A stretch of 9,836 bases of DNA from an uncultured Bacteroidota bacterium. GTDB lineage: Bacteria; Bacteroidota; Bacteroidia; Bacteroidales; P3. The stretch is from positions 1-9,836 of the forward strand of contig URCX01000072.1 in the NCBI GenBank assembly GCA_900546465.1. The letters run 5' to 3'. The notes under the pieces were generated by a model. That model saw only the letters and a list, made by a program, of their open reading frames with translations. It was not told the DNA's origin and searched no databases. A program made the translations under genes and the position numbers. How positions within the stretch are numbered: position 1 is the stretch's first letter; each line of letters begins with the position of its first letter. Positions 1-6,281 of the stretch are shown here, one piece after another.

Positions 1-651
1 AACATAGTGAAAAAAATTACGACCGACCTTATGAAGTACGGTCTTGCACAAAAAGCTCATTTGGGTGTTCATTTTGCAGAAATGGATTCAAAACTTGCTC
101 AAACGAAGGGCATAAAATCTCTCAGGGGTATATACATCGGCAATGTTATAAAGAACGGCGGTGCAGATAAAGCCGGCTTGAAGGAGGGTGATATAATAAT
201 GAAGATAGACAGCAGGAGCGTCAATTCCAATTCGGAGCTGAATGAAATCCTTTCCCAGCACTCTCCGGGAGATGTTGTCAGGGTTGAAGTGGAGAGAGAG
301 GGCAAAACAATGGAGAAAGAGGTTACTTTGCTCAATTCTGCCGGCAATACGGATATATTGAAAGAGGATATAGGTGAATTGACGGAGGTGTTTAACGGCA
401 GTTTTCGTGAAATCACCGAGAGCGAAAAGCAGCAATATGGTATAGCAAAAGGCATAGTAATCGAGAAAGTCGGCAAAAGTCCTTTCGCAAGGCTCGGTAT
501 AAGGAACGGATTTATTATAACCTCAATAGATAAAAAGGCAAATGTAAGCATAAATGACATAAAGAATTTGGAAAAACGCAAAGGCAAGGTGATAATAGAG
601 GGTTTCTATCCGAACGATGGCAGAACCTATTATTTCGTTCTTGTCTTGTAG
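1..651 (+). CDS. HtrA/Deg-family periplasmic serine protease, C-terminal part (5' end outside window)
   Basis: The frame is open from base 1 and ends at the TAG at 649-651, giving 216 residues. The GTG at 7 is internal and is not taken as the start. The first residues (NIVKKITTDLMKYG, then LGV) match the linker between the trypsin-like protease domain and PDZ1 of Do/Deg proteases. PDZ1 spans roughly residues 19-110 and shows GGADKAGLKEGDIIMKID, the usual PDZ core. PDZ2 spans about 125-216, with GIVIEKVGKSPFARLGIRNG. The catalytic His-Asp-Ser domain lies upstream of the window and cannot be checked. Family members degrade or refold damaged proteins in the periplasm, with the PDZ domains binding exposed C-termini. 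The gene sits directly before rpoD, an arrangement I recall from other Bacteroidales. Family assignment is confident; the choice between degP, degQ and htrA as a name is not. Confidence 0.93.
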   Translation, partial: NIVKKITTDLMKYGLAQKAHLGVHFAEMDSKLAQTKGIKSLRGIYIGNVIKNGGADKAGLKEGDIIMKIDSRSVNSNSELNEILSQHSPGDVVRVEVEREGKTMEKEVTLLNSAGNTDILKEDIGELTEVFNGSFREITESEKQQYGIAKGIVIEKVGKSPFARLGIRNGFIITSIDKKANVSINDIKNLEKRKGKVIIEGFYPNDGRTYYFVLVL

Positions 652-660
652 GGAACGAAA
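633..660 (+). terminator. Possible terminator overlapping the htrA stop codon
   Basis: TTTCGTTC (633-640) and GAACGAAA (653-660) form a perfect 8-bp stem around a 12-base loop that contains the TAG stop (649-651). It is followed by the moderately T-rich CTTTGTTGTT. The stem is AT-rich and the T-tract is interrupted, so this is a weak candidate for ending the protease transcript before the rpoD promoter. Confidence 0.4.
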
Positions 661-702
661 CTTTGTTGTTGAAAAGTAAGTTATTAAGTTTGTATCTATA
701 AA

Positions 703-734
703 CTTGCATAAGTAGAAATAAGGCAGTACCTTTG
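703..734 (+). promoter_or_regulatory. Promoter of rpoD (Bacteroidota type)
   Basis: The -7 element TACCTTTG lies at 727-734 and matches the Bacteroidota consensus TAnnTTTG exactly. CTTG at 703-706 serves as the -33 element (consensus TTTG) with a 20-base spacer, inside the usual 19-21. Transcription would start near 738-742, giving a leader of roughly 45 bases before the ATG at 785. The element is recognised by the very sigma factor encoded downstream, so the gene is probably self-sustaining. Confidence 0.8.
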
Positions 735-784
735 CAAGCCTGATAGATTGAGTGAATTGAATTAGGGACGAATTAAAGAAGACA

Positions 785-1651
785 ATGAGACAATTAAAGA
801 TAATAAAGTCTATCACGAACAGGAACATAGGCTCTTTGGACAAGTTCCTGCAAGACATAAGCAAGGAGGAACTCATCACTCCGGAAGAGGAAGTGAGACT
901 TGCTCAGAGGATAAAGGCAGGTGATGAACTCGCTTTGGAGAAATTGGTCAAATCGAACTTGCGTTTCGTGATTTCGGTTGCCAAGCAGTATCAAAATCAA
1001 GGCTTGAGCCTTCCGGATTTAATCAATGAAGGAAACATAGGCTTGATAAAAGCAGCACGAAGGTTCGATGAGACAAGAGGGTTTAAGTTTATCTCTTTTG
1101 CCGTTTGGTGGATAAGGCAAAGCATATTGCAAGCCTTGGCAGAGAAATCCCGTATAGTTCGTCTGCCTCTCAATCAGGTCGGAGCAATCAACAAATTGAA
1201 AAAAGTATCTTCCCGATTGGAACAACAGTTGGAACGGGCTCCTTCCGACGAGGAGTTGGCAGAGGAAATGGATTTGAGCTTCGACAAGGTCAAAGAGACC
1301 ACTCACATAGGAGCAAAAGCAGTATCCATGGACGCTCCTTTGATTCAAGATGAAGACCTTAACCTTATAGACGTTTATGTTGAGGAAGACGCCAAGACGA
1401 CAGATGATTTGGTGTTGCAGGAAAGTCTTTCCAATGATATTTCCGACTCTTTGTCTCTTCTATCGGAGCGAGAGAGAAGCATTCTTTATCAATTCTTCGG
1501 AATAGGTCTTTCTCACGGTATGACCTTGGAGGAGATTGCAGCAGCACAAAACCTTACCCGTGAAAGGGTTCGCCAGATAAAGGAAAGGGCTCTGCGTCGT
1601 TTGCGTTCAAGTGAGCAATGTAAGCGTTTGGCTGTTTATTTGAATGAATAG
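785..1651 (+). CDS. rpoD: Primary (housekeeping) RNA polymerase sigma factor RpoD/SigA
   Basis: A 288-residue sigma-70 factor of the short Bacteroidota type, lacking region 1.1. It directs RNA polymerase to housekeeping promoters. Region 1.2 covers about residues 16-48 (SLDKFLQDISKEELITPEEE). Region 2 covers about 53-125, including the core-binding segment DLINEGNIGLIKAARRFD and the -10 reading part GFKFISFAVWWIRQSI. Region 3 covers about 127-200. Region 4 covers about 220-280, with the helix-turn-helix MTLEEIAAAQNLTRERVRQI at 246-265. The ATG at 785 gives MRQLKIIKSITNR, which matches the conserved start of this family. No strong Shine-Dalgarno precedes it, which is normal for the phylum. It has its own promoter upstream and a clear hairpin terminator 28 bases after the stop, so it is likely monocistronic. 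Confidence 0.98.
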   Translation: MRQLKIIKSITNRNIGSLDKFLQDISKEELITPEEEVRLAQRIKAGDELALEKLVKSNLRFVISVAKQYQNQGLSLPDLINEGNIGLIKAARRFDETRGFKFISFAVWWIRQSILQALAEKSRIVRLPLNQVGAINKLKKVSSRLEQQLERAPSDEELAEEMDLSFDKVKETTHIGAKAVSMDAPLIQDEDLNLIDVYVEEDAKTTDDLVLQESLSNDISDSLSLLSERERSILYQFFGIGLSHGMTLEEIAAAQNLTRERVRQIKERALRRLRSSEQCKRLAVYLNE

Positions 1652-1679
1652 AATGCGTGAAAGGACGCAAAGGATTTAC

Positions 1680-1725
1680 AAGACGGTGTCTTCAATCGGA
1701 GAGAAAGCACCGTCTTTCTTTTTTT
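1680..1725 (+). terminator. Intrinsic terminator of rpoD
   Basis: AAGACGGTG (1680-1688) pairs perfectly with CACCGTCTT (1708-1716), a 9-bp GC-containing stem with a 19-base loop. It is followed by the T-rich run TTCTTTTTTT ending at 1725. It starts 28 bases after the rpoD stop codon. Confidence 0.85.
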
Positions 1726-1726
1726 C

Positions 1727-1823
1727 GCAAAAAGAAGCAGGGCTTTGCTTTGCGTATAAGCCTCTTATGCTTTGCTTTTTGCAATAATAAGTTAACCCTA
1801 TGGACGTAAGCCCTTACAGGCTT
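1727..1823 (+). other. Structured intergenic segment / possible leader of the amidotransferase gene
   Basis: GCAAAAAG (1727-1734) pairs with CTTTTTGC (1775-1782). Inside it AAGCA (1735-1739) pairs with TGCTT (1768-1772) and GGCTT (1741-1745) with AAGCC (1758-1762), making a long imperfect hairpin. A second small hairpin, AAGCC (1808-1812) with GGCTT (1819-1823) followed by TTT, lies 33 bases before the start codon. A possible but off-consensus promoter, TTTG (1744-1747) with TA-N3-TTTG (1766-1774), lies within the first hairpin. The pairing is visible in the sequence; any regulatory role is inference. Confidence 0.35.
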
Positions 1824-1855
1824 TTTGAAAACAATTTTCTCGAACAGAAAATACG

Positions 1856-2449
1856 ATGAATATTCTTGTTGTCGATAATTACGATTCTTTTGTTTGGAAT
1901 GTAATTGCCTTGCTACGTGAAAGCGAGCCGGATTGTTGCTTGACCATCAGTAAGAATGATGAGGTCGATTTGTCGTCTTTGAGCAGTTATGACGGCATTT
2001 TGCTTTCCCCCGGTCCCGGTCTGCCATCGGAAGCGGGGCTTATGCCGGAGTTAATCCGCCTATGTGCCGATACGCATTCCGTTCTCGGTATATGTTTGGG
2101 ACATCAGGCTATAGCCGAATGCTTCGGTGCAAAGCTCAAACAGCTTCAAGCTCCGCTGCACGGATTGAAAGACCGCCTGCATATAGTAAAGCCGGAGGAC
2201 GATTTGCTCAAAGGTCTCTCTCCGCATGAAAGCATAGGACATTATCACTCATGGGTGGTTGCCTCCGAGGGGTTTCCGGAATGCTTGGAAATCACTTCAA
2301 GGGACGAAAATGGCGAGATAATGAGCCTGCGACATAAAACAAAACGCCTCTACGGACTTCAATTTCACCCTGAATCCTATATAACAAGCTGCGGAGCGGA
2401 AATAATCCGTAATTGGTTGCAAACAATAAGTAAAACAACCGGCAAATAA
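1856..2449 (+). CDS. pabA: Glutamine amidotransferase subunit of aminodeoxychorismate / anthranilate synthase
   Basis: A 197-residue class I glutamine amidotransferase, the usual size for stand-alone PabA/TrpG. It hydrolyses glutamine and passes ammonia to a chorismate-binding partner (PabB for folate, TrpE for tryptophan). The family start MNILVVDNYDSFVWN is present. The oxyanion-loop motif SPGPGLP lies at 51-57. The nucleophile elbow GICLGHQ places Cys80, and QFHPESYIT gives His171 and Glu173, completing the triad. The loop after the oxyanion region reads LHGLKDRL (101-108) where most PabA/TrpG proteins have MHGKTS, a mild departure. No partner subunit gene is nearby, so the sequence cannot decide between folate, tryptophan or a shared role, and the symbol is provisional. 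The ATG at 1856 lacks a clear Shine-Dalgarno. Confidence 0.9.
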   Translation: MNILVVDNYDSFVWNVIALLRESEPDCCLTISKNDEVDLSSLSSYDGILLSPGPGLPSEAGLMPELIRLCADTHSVLGICLGHQAIAECFGAKLKQLQAPLHGLKDRLHIVKPEDDLLKGLSPHESIGHYHSWVVASEGFPECLEITSRDENGEIMSLRHKTKRLYGLQFHPESYITSCGAEIIRNWLQTISKTTGK

Positions 2450-2518
2450 ACCATCTTTCCGTCATGGATTTCCCTTTATGGAAAGTCGGATTGTATGAAG
2501 TATCATCGGCATAAAAAC

Positions 2519-2552
2519 GAAAGGGCGAAAGAATTTTTTCTTTCGCCCTTTC
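2519..2552 (+). terminator. Strong hairpin after pabA, probable terminator
   Basis: Bases 2519-2533 (GAAAGGGCGAAAGAA) pair perfectly with 2538-2552, a 15-bp stem closed by a TTTT loop, about 70 bases after the pabA stop. There is no clean T-run directly after the stem (CATGAAATT follows), so termination may be inefficient or may use the next arm. The arms belong to the repeat cluster described as a separate feature. Confidence 0.6.
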
Positions 2553-2595
2553 ATGAAATTCTTTCGCCCTTTTAATTTTCTGAAAGGGCGTTTGA
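2519..2595. repeat. Intergenic cluster of inverted modules (cluster A)
   Basis: The module AAAGGGCGAAAGAA occurs once forward (2520-2533) and twice inverted (2538-2551 and 2559-2572, exactly 21 bases apart). A variant, AAAGGGCGTTTGA, lies forward at 2583-2595. Arm 1 can pair with arm 2 (15 bp) or arm 3 (14 bp), and arm 3 can also pair with arm 4 (8 bp, CGCCCTTT with AAAGGGCG). Similar modules recur at 7680-7761. The 2450-2741 gap holds this cluster and the ribF promoter; I see no gene in it. Confidence 0.75.
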
Positions 2596-2684
2596 TTTTC
2601 GTCCTTGTAAGTCTTTGATTTTCCATTTCTTGCAAAGGTGGGTTTGTAAGGCTTATTTTTCTTCTTCCATGCAGGCTTGCGGTT

Positions 2685-2715
2685 CTTGCGGAGTGGGGAT
2701 ACTTTTGTACCTTTG
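2685..2715 (+). promoter_or_regulatory. Promoter of ribF (Bacteroidota type)
   Basis: TACCTTTG at 2708-2715 is an exact TAnnTTTG -7 element. CTTG at 2685-2688 lies 19 bases upstream as the -33 element. The 11 bases GTACCTTTGCA (2707-2717) are identical to those of the rpoD promoter. The expected start of transcription near 2719-2723 leaves only about 20 bases before the TTG start codon at 2742, which supports that start choice. Confidence 0.78.
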
Positions 2716-2741
2716 CAGAGTTAAAAAAACGGCATAGAGAG

Positions 2742-3680
2742 TTGAAAATACTGAATTTTGAAGATACGGAAATTTTGAGCCGTGCGGCGGTGAAGCCTTT
2801 TGTAACGGTGGGAATGTTTGACGGTGTGCATGCCGGGCATAGGTGCTTGTTGGAGGATTTGTGCCGAAGGGCAAAGGCGGCAGAGGCAGAGAGCGTTGTG
2901 GTCAGCTTTCTTTCACACCCTCGTGCCGTATTGGGTACGGTGGAGGGCGGTTTCGGACTTTTGCAAACGAACAAACGAAGATTTGAAAGGATTGCTTACT
3001 GTGGCGTGGATTGGCTTCTACCTTTGGCATTTACCCGCGAATTGGCTATGATGAGGGCTTCCGCTTTCATGGATATGCTTATCGAAAAACTAAATCCGCA
3101 GGAGGTATTGCTCGGATATGATAATCGTTTCGGCAAAAAGGGAGACAGCAGTTTCGATGAGATAATCGCTTACGGAGAATACAGAGGAGTGAGGGTGGAA
3201 AGAAGCAAGGGTCGAGTCTTTTGCGAGGGCGTGGAAGTCAGTTCCACTCGTATAAGAAAGGCATTGCAGCAAGGCAGGGTGGATTTGGCAGCAGAGATGT
3301 TGGAAGAACCGTATTCCGTCATCGGCATAGTGGAAGAGGGCAGGAGGATAGGCAGGAGGATAGGTTTTCCCACTGCCAATGTATGCTTGGAGGGTGATAA
3401 GCTCGTGCCGAAAGAGGGTGTTTATGCGGTGAGAGTGCGAACAGGCGGAGCAATTTACGGAGGTGTGTTGAATTTGGGCGGCAAACCTACCGTTGATACG
3501 GAGGCATGGAGTTGCGAGGTGAACATCTTTGATTTCTTCGGCGACTTATACGGCAGAGAGGTTGAGATATTGTTCGAGGCTTATTTGAGAGAGCAGAAGC
3601 GATTTGCTTCTTTGGAGGCTTTGAGAGAGCAGATAGCGAGGGATTGTGATGAAGCAAAGAGGATACTCGGCAGTTTATAG
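2742..3680 (+). CDS. ribF: Bifunctional riboflavin kinase / FAD synthetase
   Basis: A 312-residue RibF of usual length. It phosphorylates riboflavin to FMN and adenylates FMN to FAD in the cytoplasm. The N-terminal FAD synthetase (nucleotidyltransferase) domain shows VTVGMFDGVHAGHR at 21-34, the GxFDGxHxGH nucleotide-binding motif. LLGYDNRFGKKG lies at 123-134 and VSSTRIRKAL at 166-175. The C-terminal flavokinase domain shows GRRIGFPTANV (204-214), GVYAVRV (226-232), YGGVLNLGGKPTV (239-251) and EVNIFDF (259-265), ending with the usual REQIARD helix. The start is a TTG at 2742: the first in-frame ATG lies inside the FDG motif, and the promoter just upstream leaves little room for an earlier start. 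The 3' end overlaps the next gene by 32 bases, suggesting a shared transcript. Confidence 0.96.
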   Translation: MKILNFEDTEILSRAAVKPFVTVGMFDGVHAGHRCLLEDLCRRAKAAEAESVVVSFLSHPRAVLGTVEGGFGLLQTNKRRFERIAYCGVDWLLPLAFTRELAMMRASAFMDMLIEKLNPQEVLLGYDNRFGKKGDSSFDEIIAYGEYRGVRVERSKGRVFCEGVEVSSTRIRKALQQGRVDLAAEMLEEPYSVIGIVEEGRRIGRRIGFPTANVCLEGDKLVPKEGVYAVRVRTGGAIYGGVLNLGGKPTVDTEAWSCEVNIFDFFGDLYGREVEILFEAYLREQKRFASLEALREQIARDCDEAKRILGSL

Positions 3681-4158
3681 CATTTTATTTACCTTGTGCT
3701 GCCTGTTTAACGGCATGGCATGCTCTCAAAACTGTTTCAAGTCCCTTGAAGAAGCAAAGGCATCGGGTCAGTGTGTGGAATGCTTGAACTTATCCCGCAA
3801 AAGATTGAAAAGCATTCCCGAAGAAGTCTTGGAGTTTAAGGATTTGAAGCGACTGATTTTATCAGGAAATTACCTTAGCGGGGATATGGCAGAATTGTCT
3901 CGGTTGACAAAATTGCGATACTTGGATTTATCCTCCAATTATATAGAAAGACTTTCTCCAAGGCTTGCGGTATTGCGTCCTGACAGTCTTGTGATGTGGG
4001 ATAACCCCATAAGAATATTACCCGAAGAGCTGTCGCAATGGAACTTACGCTATTTGGATTTGCGTGCCATACAGATGAACCGCAAGGAGCAGCGAGCCAT
4101 AAAAGCCCTTTTCCCAAAGGCAAAGATAAGACTTGATCACCCTTGCAACTGTCGCTGA
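3649..4158 (+). CDS. Small leucine-rich-repeat protein with signal peptide (possible lipoprotein)
   Basis: The product is 169 residues from the ATG at 3649; a GTG one codon earlier (3646) is also possible. Residues 1-24 form a signal peptide (YSAVYSILFTLCCLFNGMA). Cleavage before Cys25 would fit either signal peptidase I (G-M-A) or a relaxed lipobox, so lipidation is uncertain. The mature part holds about five leucine-rich repeats: about 43-65 (CLNLSRKRLKSIPEEV), 66-88 (LKRLILSGNYL), 89-112 (LRYLDLSSNYIERL), 113-131 (SLVMWDNPIRILPEEL) and 132-155 (LRYLDLRAIQM). Such repeats usually bind proteins. Cysteines cluster near the ends (Cys25, 29, 42, 45 and the CNC at 166-168), suggesting disulfide-capped ends. 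The start lies inside ribF, so the two are probably translationally coupled, but no functional link to flavin synthesis is evident. The partner is unknown. Confidence 0.85.
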   Translation: MKQRGYSAVYSILFTLCCLFNGMACSQNCFKSLEEAKASGQCVECLNLSRKRLKSIPEEVLEFKDLKRLILSGNYLSGDMAELSRLTKLRYLDLSSNYIERLSPRLAVLRPDSLVMWDNPIRILPEELSQWNLRYLDLRAIQMNRKEQRAIKALFPKAKIRLDHPCNCR

Positions 4159-4272
4159 AAGGCAGCCGGTTTTACGGAAAATTCGGGAGCGAAAGCATAA
4201 AAAGAAGTCTCTGTACAATGAAAAGGGAAGCAGTAACGTTGTCTGAAAGCACATATTGAAAAGGAAGAGAAA

Positions 4273-5052
4273 ATGAAGATAGCGATTTTTCAAGCAAATA
4301 CAAAGGATAATCAAATCAAGGAGAACCTTGAGAGGTATCGCAGCCTCTTGACAGATTTGGATAAGGATACGGATTTGTTGGTATTGCCCGAAATGTTTGC
4401 CCAAGGCTTCACCATGGACGAGGAATATGCCGAAACCATGGACAATTCCGCAGGATTGGACTTTATGAAAGAACTTTCCAAGGAGAAGCATATTGCGGTT
4501 TCGGGCGGTCTGTTCATAAAAGAGGACGGCAAGTTCTTTAATCGTCATTTCTTTGTAACGGAAAACAGCCTGCAATACTATGATAAAGCACACCTTTTCT
4601 GCCTTTCCAAAGAACCAAAGGTCATAACGCCAGGGGATAAGCAGATGATAGTGGAGTATAAGGGTTGGAAAATAAAATTGGTTACCTGTTACGATATACG
4701 TTTCCCGATATGGACGAGGAACAGATTTGACAAGGGTGAGTTCGATTACGATATACTCCTTTGTGTTGCAAGTTGGACGGATTTGAGAATAAGCCAGTGG
4801 GACGTATTATTGGAAGCCCGTTCGATAGAGAACCAAGCCTATGTGGTGGGAGTGAACCGTTGCGGAATAGATAACCAAGGCAATAACTACCAAGGTCATT
4901 CCGTCGTCAGGGATTTCAAAGGTAAGTTGCTTGTGGTGGCAGATGAAGACGGCGAACAACTATGCTATGCCACTGCGGATAAAGACCGCTTGAACGATTT
5001 CCGAACAAAATTTCCTGTTGCCAAGGATTGGGATAAACTGCCGCAGGAATAA
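4273..5052 (+). CDS. Nitrilase-superfamily amidohydrolase, omega-amidase (YafV-like)
   Basis: A 259-residue carbon-nitrogen hydrolase, complete for the family. The Glu-Lys-Cys triad is visible: Glu40 in LLVLPEMF, Lys105 in YYDKAHLF and Cys139 in VTCYDIRFP. Glu114 after HLFCLSKE is the likely second glutamate. The stretch SWTDLRISQWDVLLEARSIE and then NQAYVVGVNRCG (188-199) are characteristic of the YafV/omega-amidase branch. That branch hydrolyses 2-oxoglutaramate (and the methionine-cycle analogue 2-oxosuccinamate type compounds) to the 2-oxo acid and ammonia. Substrate is inferred from family resemblance only. The start ATG at 4273 follows AAGGAAGAG, one of the few Shine-Dalgarno-like stretches in the window. 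The 114 bases before it hold no promoter I can support, so the gene may ride on the ribF transcript. A hairpin terminator follows immediately. Confidence 0.92.
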   Translation: MKIAIFQANTKDNQIKENLERYRSLLTDLDKDTDLLVLPEMFAQGFTMDEEYAETMDNSAGLDFMKELSKEKHIAVSGGLFIKEDGKFFNRHFFVTENSLQYYDKAHLFCLSKEPKVITPGDKQMIVEYKGWKIKLVTCYDIRFPIWTRNRFDKGEFDYDILLCVASWTDLRISQWDVLLEARSIENQAYVVGVNRCGIDNQGNNYQGHSVVRDFKGKLLVVADEDGEQLCYATADKDRLNDFRTKFPVAKDWDKLPQE

Positions 5053-5055
5053 AAT

Positions 5056-5093
5056 AAAGAAGCGGACAAGCCTTTCGGCAACCCGCTTCTTTT
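5056..5093 (+). terminator. Intrinsic terminator of the nitrilase gene
   Basis: AAAGAAGCGG (5056-5065) pairs with CCGCTTCTTT (5083-5092), a 10-bp stem followed by a short T-run (TTTTA). A smaller GCC/GGC stem with a TTTC loop (5070-5079) sits inside the loop. It begins 4 bases after the nitrilase stop codon. Confidence 0.8.
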
Positions 5094-5123
5094 ATCAAAC
5101 AAACAATAAGTGTATCCGGACTT

Positions 5124-5160
5124 AAAGAGGCTTTGATATTCTCAAAGCCTCTTTTATTTT
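5124..5160. terminator. Bidirectional-looking terminator between convergent genes
   Basis: AAAGAGGCTTTGA (5124-5136) pairs perfectly with TCAAAGCCTCTTT (5142-5154), a 13-bp stem with a 5-base loop. On the plus strand it is followed by TTATTTT. On the minus strand the stem ends in TTT only, directly after the T9SS-cargo stop at 5159. It probably serves as a backup for the nitrilase transcript and as the end of the minus-strand transcript. Confidence 0.75.
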
Positions 5161-6256
5161 ATTCCTTTATGACTTTCTTTTCGATTATGCCCTTATCGGT
5201 TCGGAGTTTCAGGGCATAAGAACCGCTTGGAAGAGCGGAGATATCGAGTTTCGTCTCGTTGGCAGTCATATCCTTGCGAATCATGCAACGTCCTGCCATA
5301 TCCCACAGTTCCAATCCCCTTATCTTGAAACTGCTTTGGATAATTACTTCATTTTTTGCCGGATTTGGGAAAACGGAGCAGGTTTTGTCCAAATCAATAG
5401 AGAGTAAAGCACTTGCCGCAGGGTGAAGCACGATTATCGGATTGAAATCCAAGACGGTTTTTTTCATTAAGCAATAAATGGAATCATCCTCGAACTTCGT
5501 CCATGTACCTAAACGTTTCAGCCATGGGCTTTCGGAAGATTGGCAACCGACGCTGTCATGGTTATAATAAGGGTCATAAATACTATAAGTCGCATTATAC
5601 GTCAAATTAGGTGAGCCTAAGTCAGTTCCCCAACCACAACGATAAACCGTGTCATGAGGGTTGATATATTGTTCTCCTACGATAAAGCAATTACTTACCC
5701 TTACAGGCTTGGCAAAGTAGTAATATCCCATATCCAGTTCGTTTCCGTTTTCTCTTTGAAGGTAGGAAGGATATACGGCAGTAGAGGTAAGATAGGTGAA
5801 TTTCTCATCAGCAATATGGAACTTTTTATTCGGGTAATATATTTCGCCTCTTACATGTGCGGCAACTCCGACAATGGTTACCATCGAGTCGAAATGGAAA
5901 GGTTGGGCGATGGCTTCGACCAAGTAATTGTTTCTTCCGAAAAATCTTCCTGCCATCGAGAACGGGTATGCGGTATAATACGTACCATAAATACTGTCAT
6001 AGACTTCGTATGTCGATTGGGTATTATGTACAATGTTACAATAATATTGCTCGGGTCTCCAAGTCGAAAATTGCGGCAATGTACCGAGATAATCAATGAG
6101 TATTGTATCGCAACAAGAGAACTCCGGGTGATGGAAAACCACCACGGTATCGTATGCGGTTGTTACAATGGTATCCTCACCCGATTGGGCGAATAGCGAA
6201 TGTCCTATTAAAGAACTTGCAAGCACAGATAGTGCAAAAATGAATCTTGTTTTCAT
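5159..6256 (-). CDS. Secreted protein with T9SS type A sorting domain, function unknown
   Basis: A 365-residue protein with an N-terminal signal peptide (residues 1-23, hydrophobic FIFALSVLASSLIG, cleavage likely near FAQ). The C-terminal domain from about 293 has the type A sorting signature: CSVFPNPAKNEVIIQSS, then LELWDMAGR (315-323), LDISALPSGSYALKLRTD (337-354) and the terminal KKVIKE. Such domains route cargo through the type IX secretion system and are removed at the surface. The middle (about 25-290) is rich in tyrosine and has eight or nine cysteines, including a CC pair at 48-49. I recognise no catalytic domain in it. No TAnnTTTG promoter is evident in the 72 bases upstream, which are mostly a hairpin, so the gene may depend on read-through from upstream. 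Function is unknown; it could be an adhesin-like or matrix protein. Confidence 0.88.
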   Translation of the reverse strand: MKTRFIFALSVLASSLIGHSLFAQSGEDTIVTTAYDTVVVFHHPEFSCCDTILIDYLGTLPQFSTWRPEQYYCNIVHNTQSTYEVYDSIYGTYYTAYPFSMAGRFFGRNNYLVEAIAQPFHFDSMVTIVGVAAHVRGEIYYPNKKFHIADEKFTYLTSTAVYPSYLQRENGNELDMGYYYFAKPVRVSNCFIVGEQYINPHDTVYRCGWGTDLGSPNLTYNATYSIYDPYYNHDSVGCQSSESPWLKRLGTWTKFEDDSIYCLMKKTVLDFNPIIVLHPAASALLSIDLDKTCSVFPNPAKNEVIIQSSFKIRGLELWDMAGRCMIRKDMTANETKLDISALPSGSYALKLRTDKGIIEKKVIKE

Positions 6257-6281
6257 AATTTTGTTTTTAGGTTATACGGTG

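Noticed and set aside
99..587. Long minus-strand open frame opposite the HtrA PDZ domains
   Set aside because: The plus-strand protein has clear PDZ motifs; the opposite frame has no recognisable domain and no promoter, and is a shadow.
2519..2590. Possible CRISPR array from the repeated TTCTTTCGCCCTTT separated by 7 bases
   Set aside because: Only two direct copies, a 7-base gap in place of a 25-40-base spacer, and no cas genes; the arms are inverted repeats of a hairpin cluster.
2632..2640. Minus-strand CACCTTTGC resembling a -7 element
   Set aside because: The TA of TAnnTTTG is replaced by CA and the only gene it could serve is pabA in antisense; treated as chance.
2462..2974. 170-codon minus-strand open frame spanning the hairpin cluster and the start of ribF
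   Set aside because: It covers the ribF promoter and the FDG motif region in antisense and its translation is low-complexity and basic, as expected from hairpin DNA.
3646..4158. Leucine-rich-repeat protein as an effector or BspA-like surface antigen
   Set aside because: The repeats are few and of the common short type, there is no BspA-like organisation or sorting domain, and the context is housekeeping.
4045..4593. 182-codon minus-strand open frame across the LRR and nitrilase genes
   Set aside because: It runs opposite two well-supported genes and begins inside the nitrilase catalytic region; no motif supports it.
5654..6196. 180-codon plus-strand open frame opposite the T9SS cargo gene
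   Set aside because: The minus strand encodes a signal peptide and a complete T9SS sorting domain; the plus frame shows no family features.
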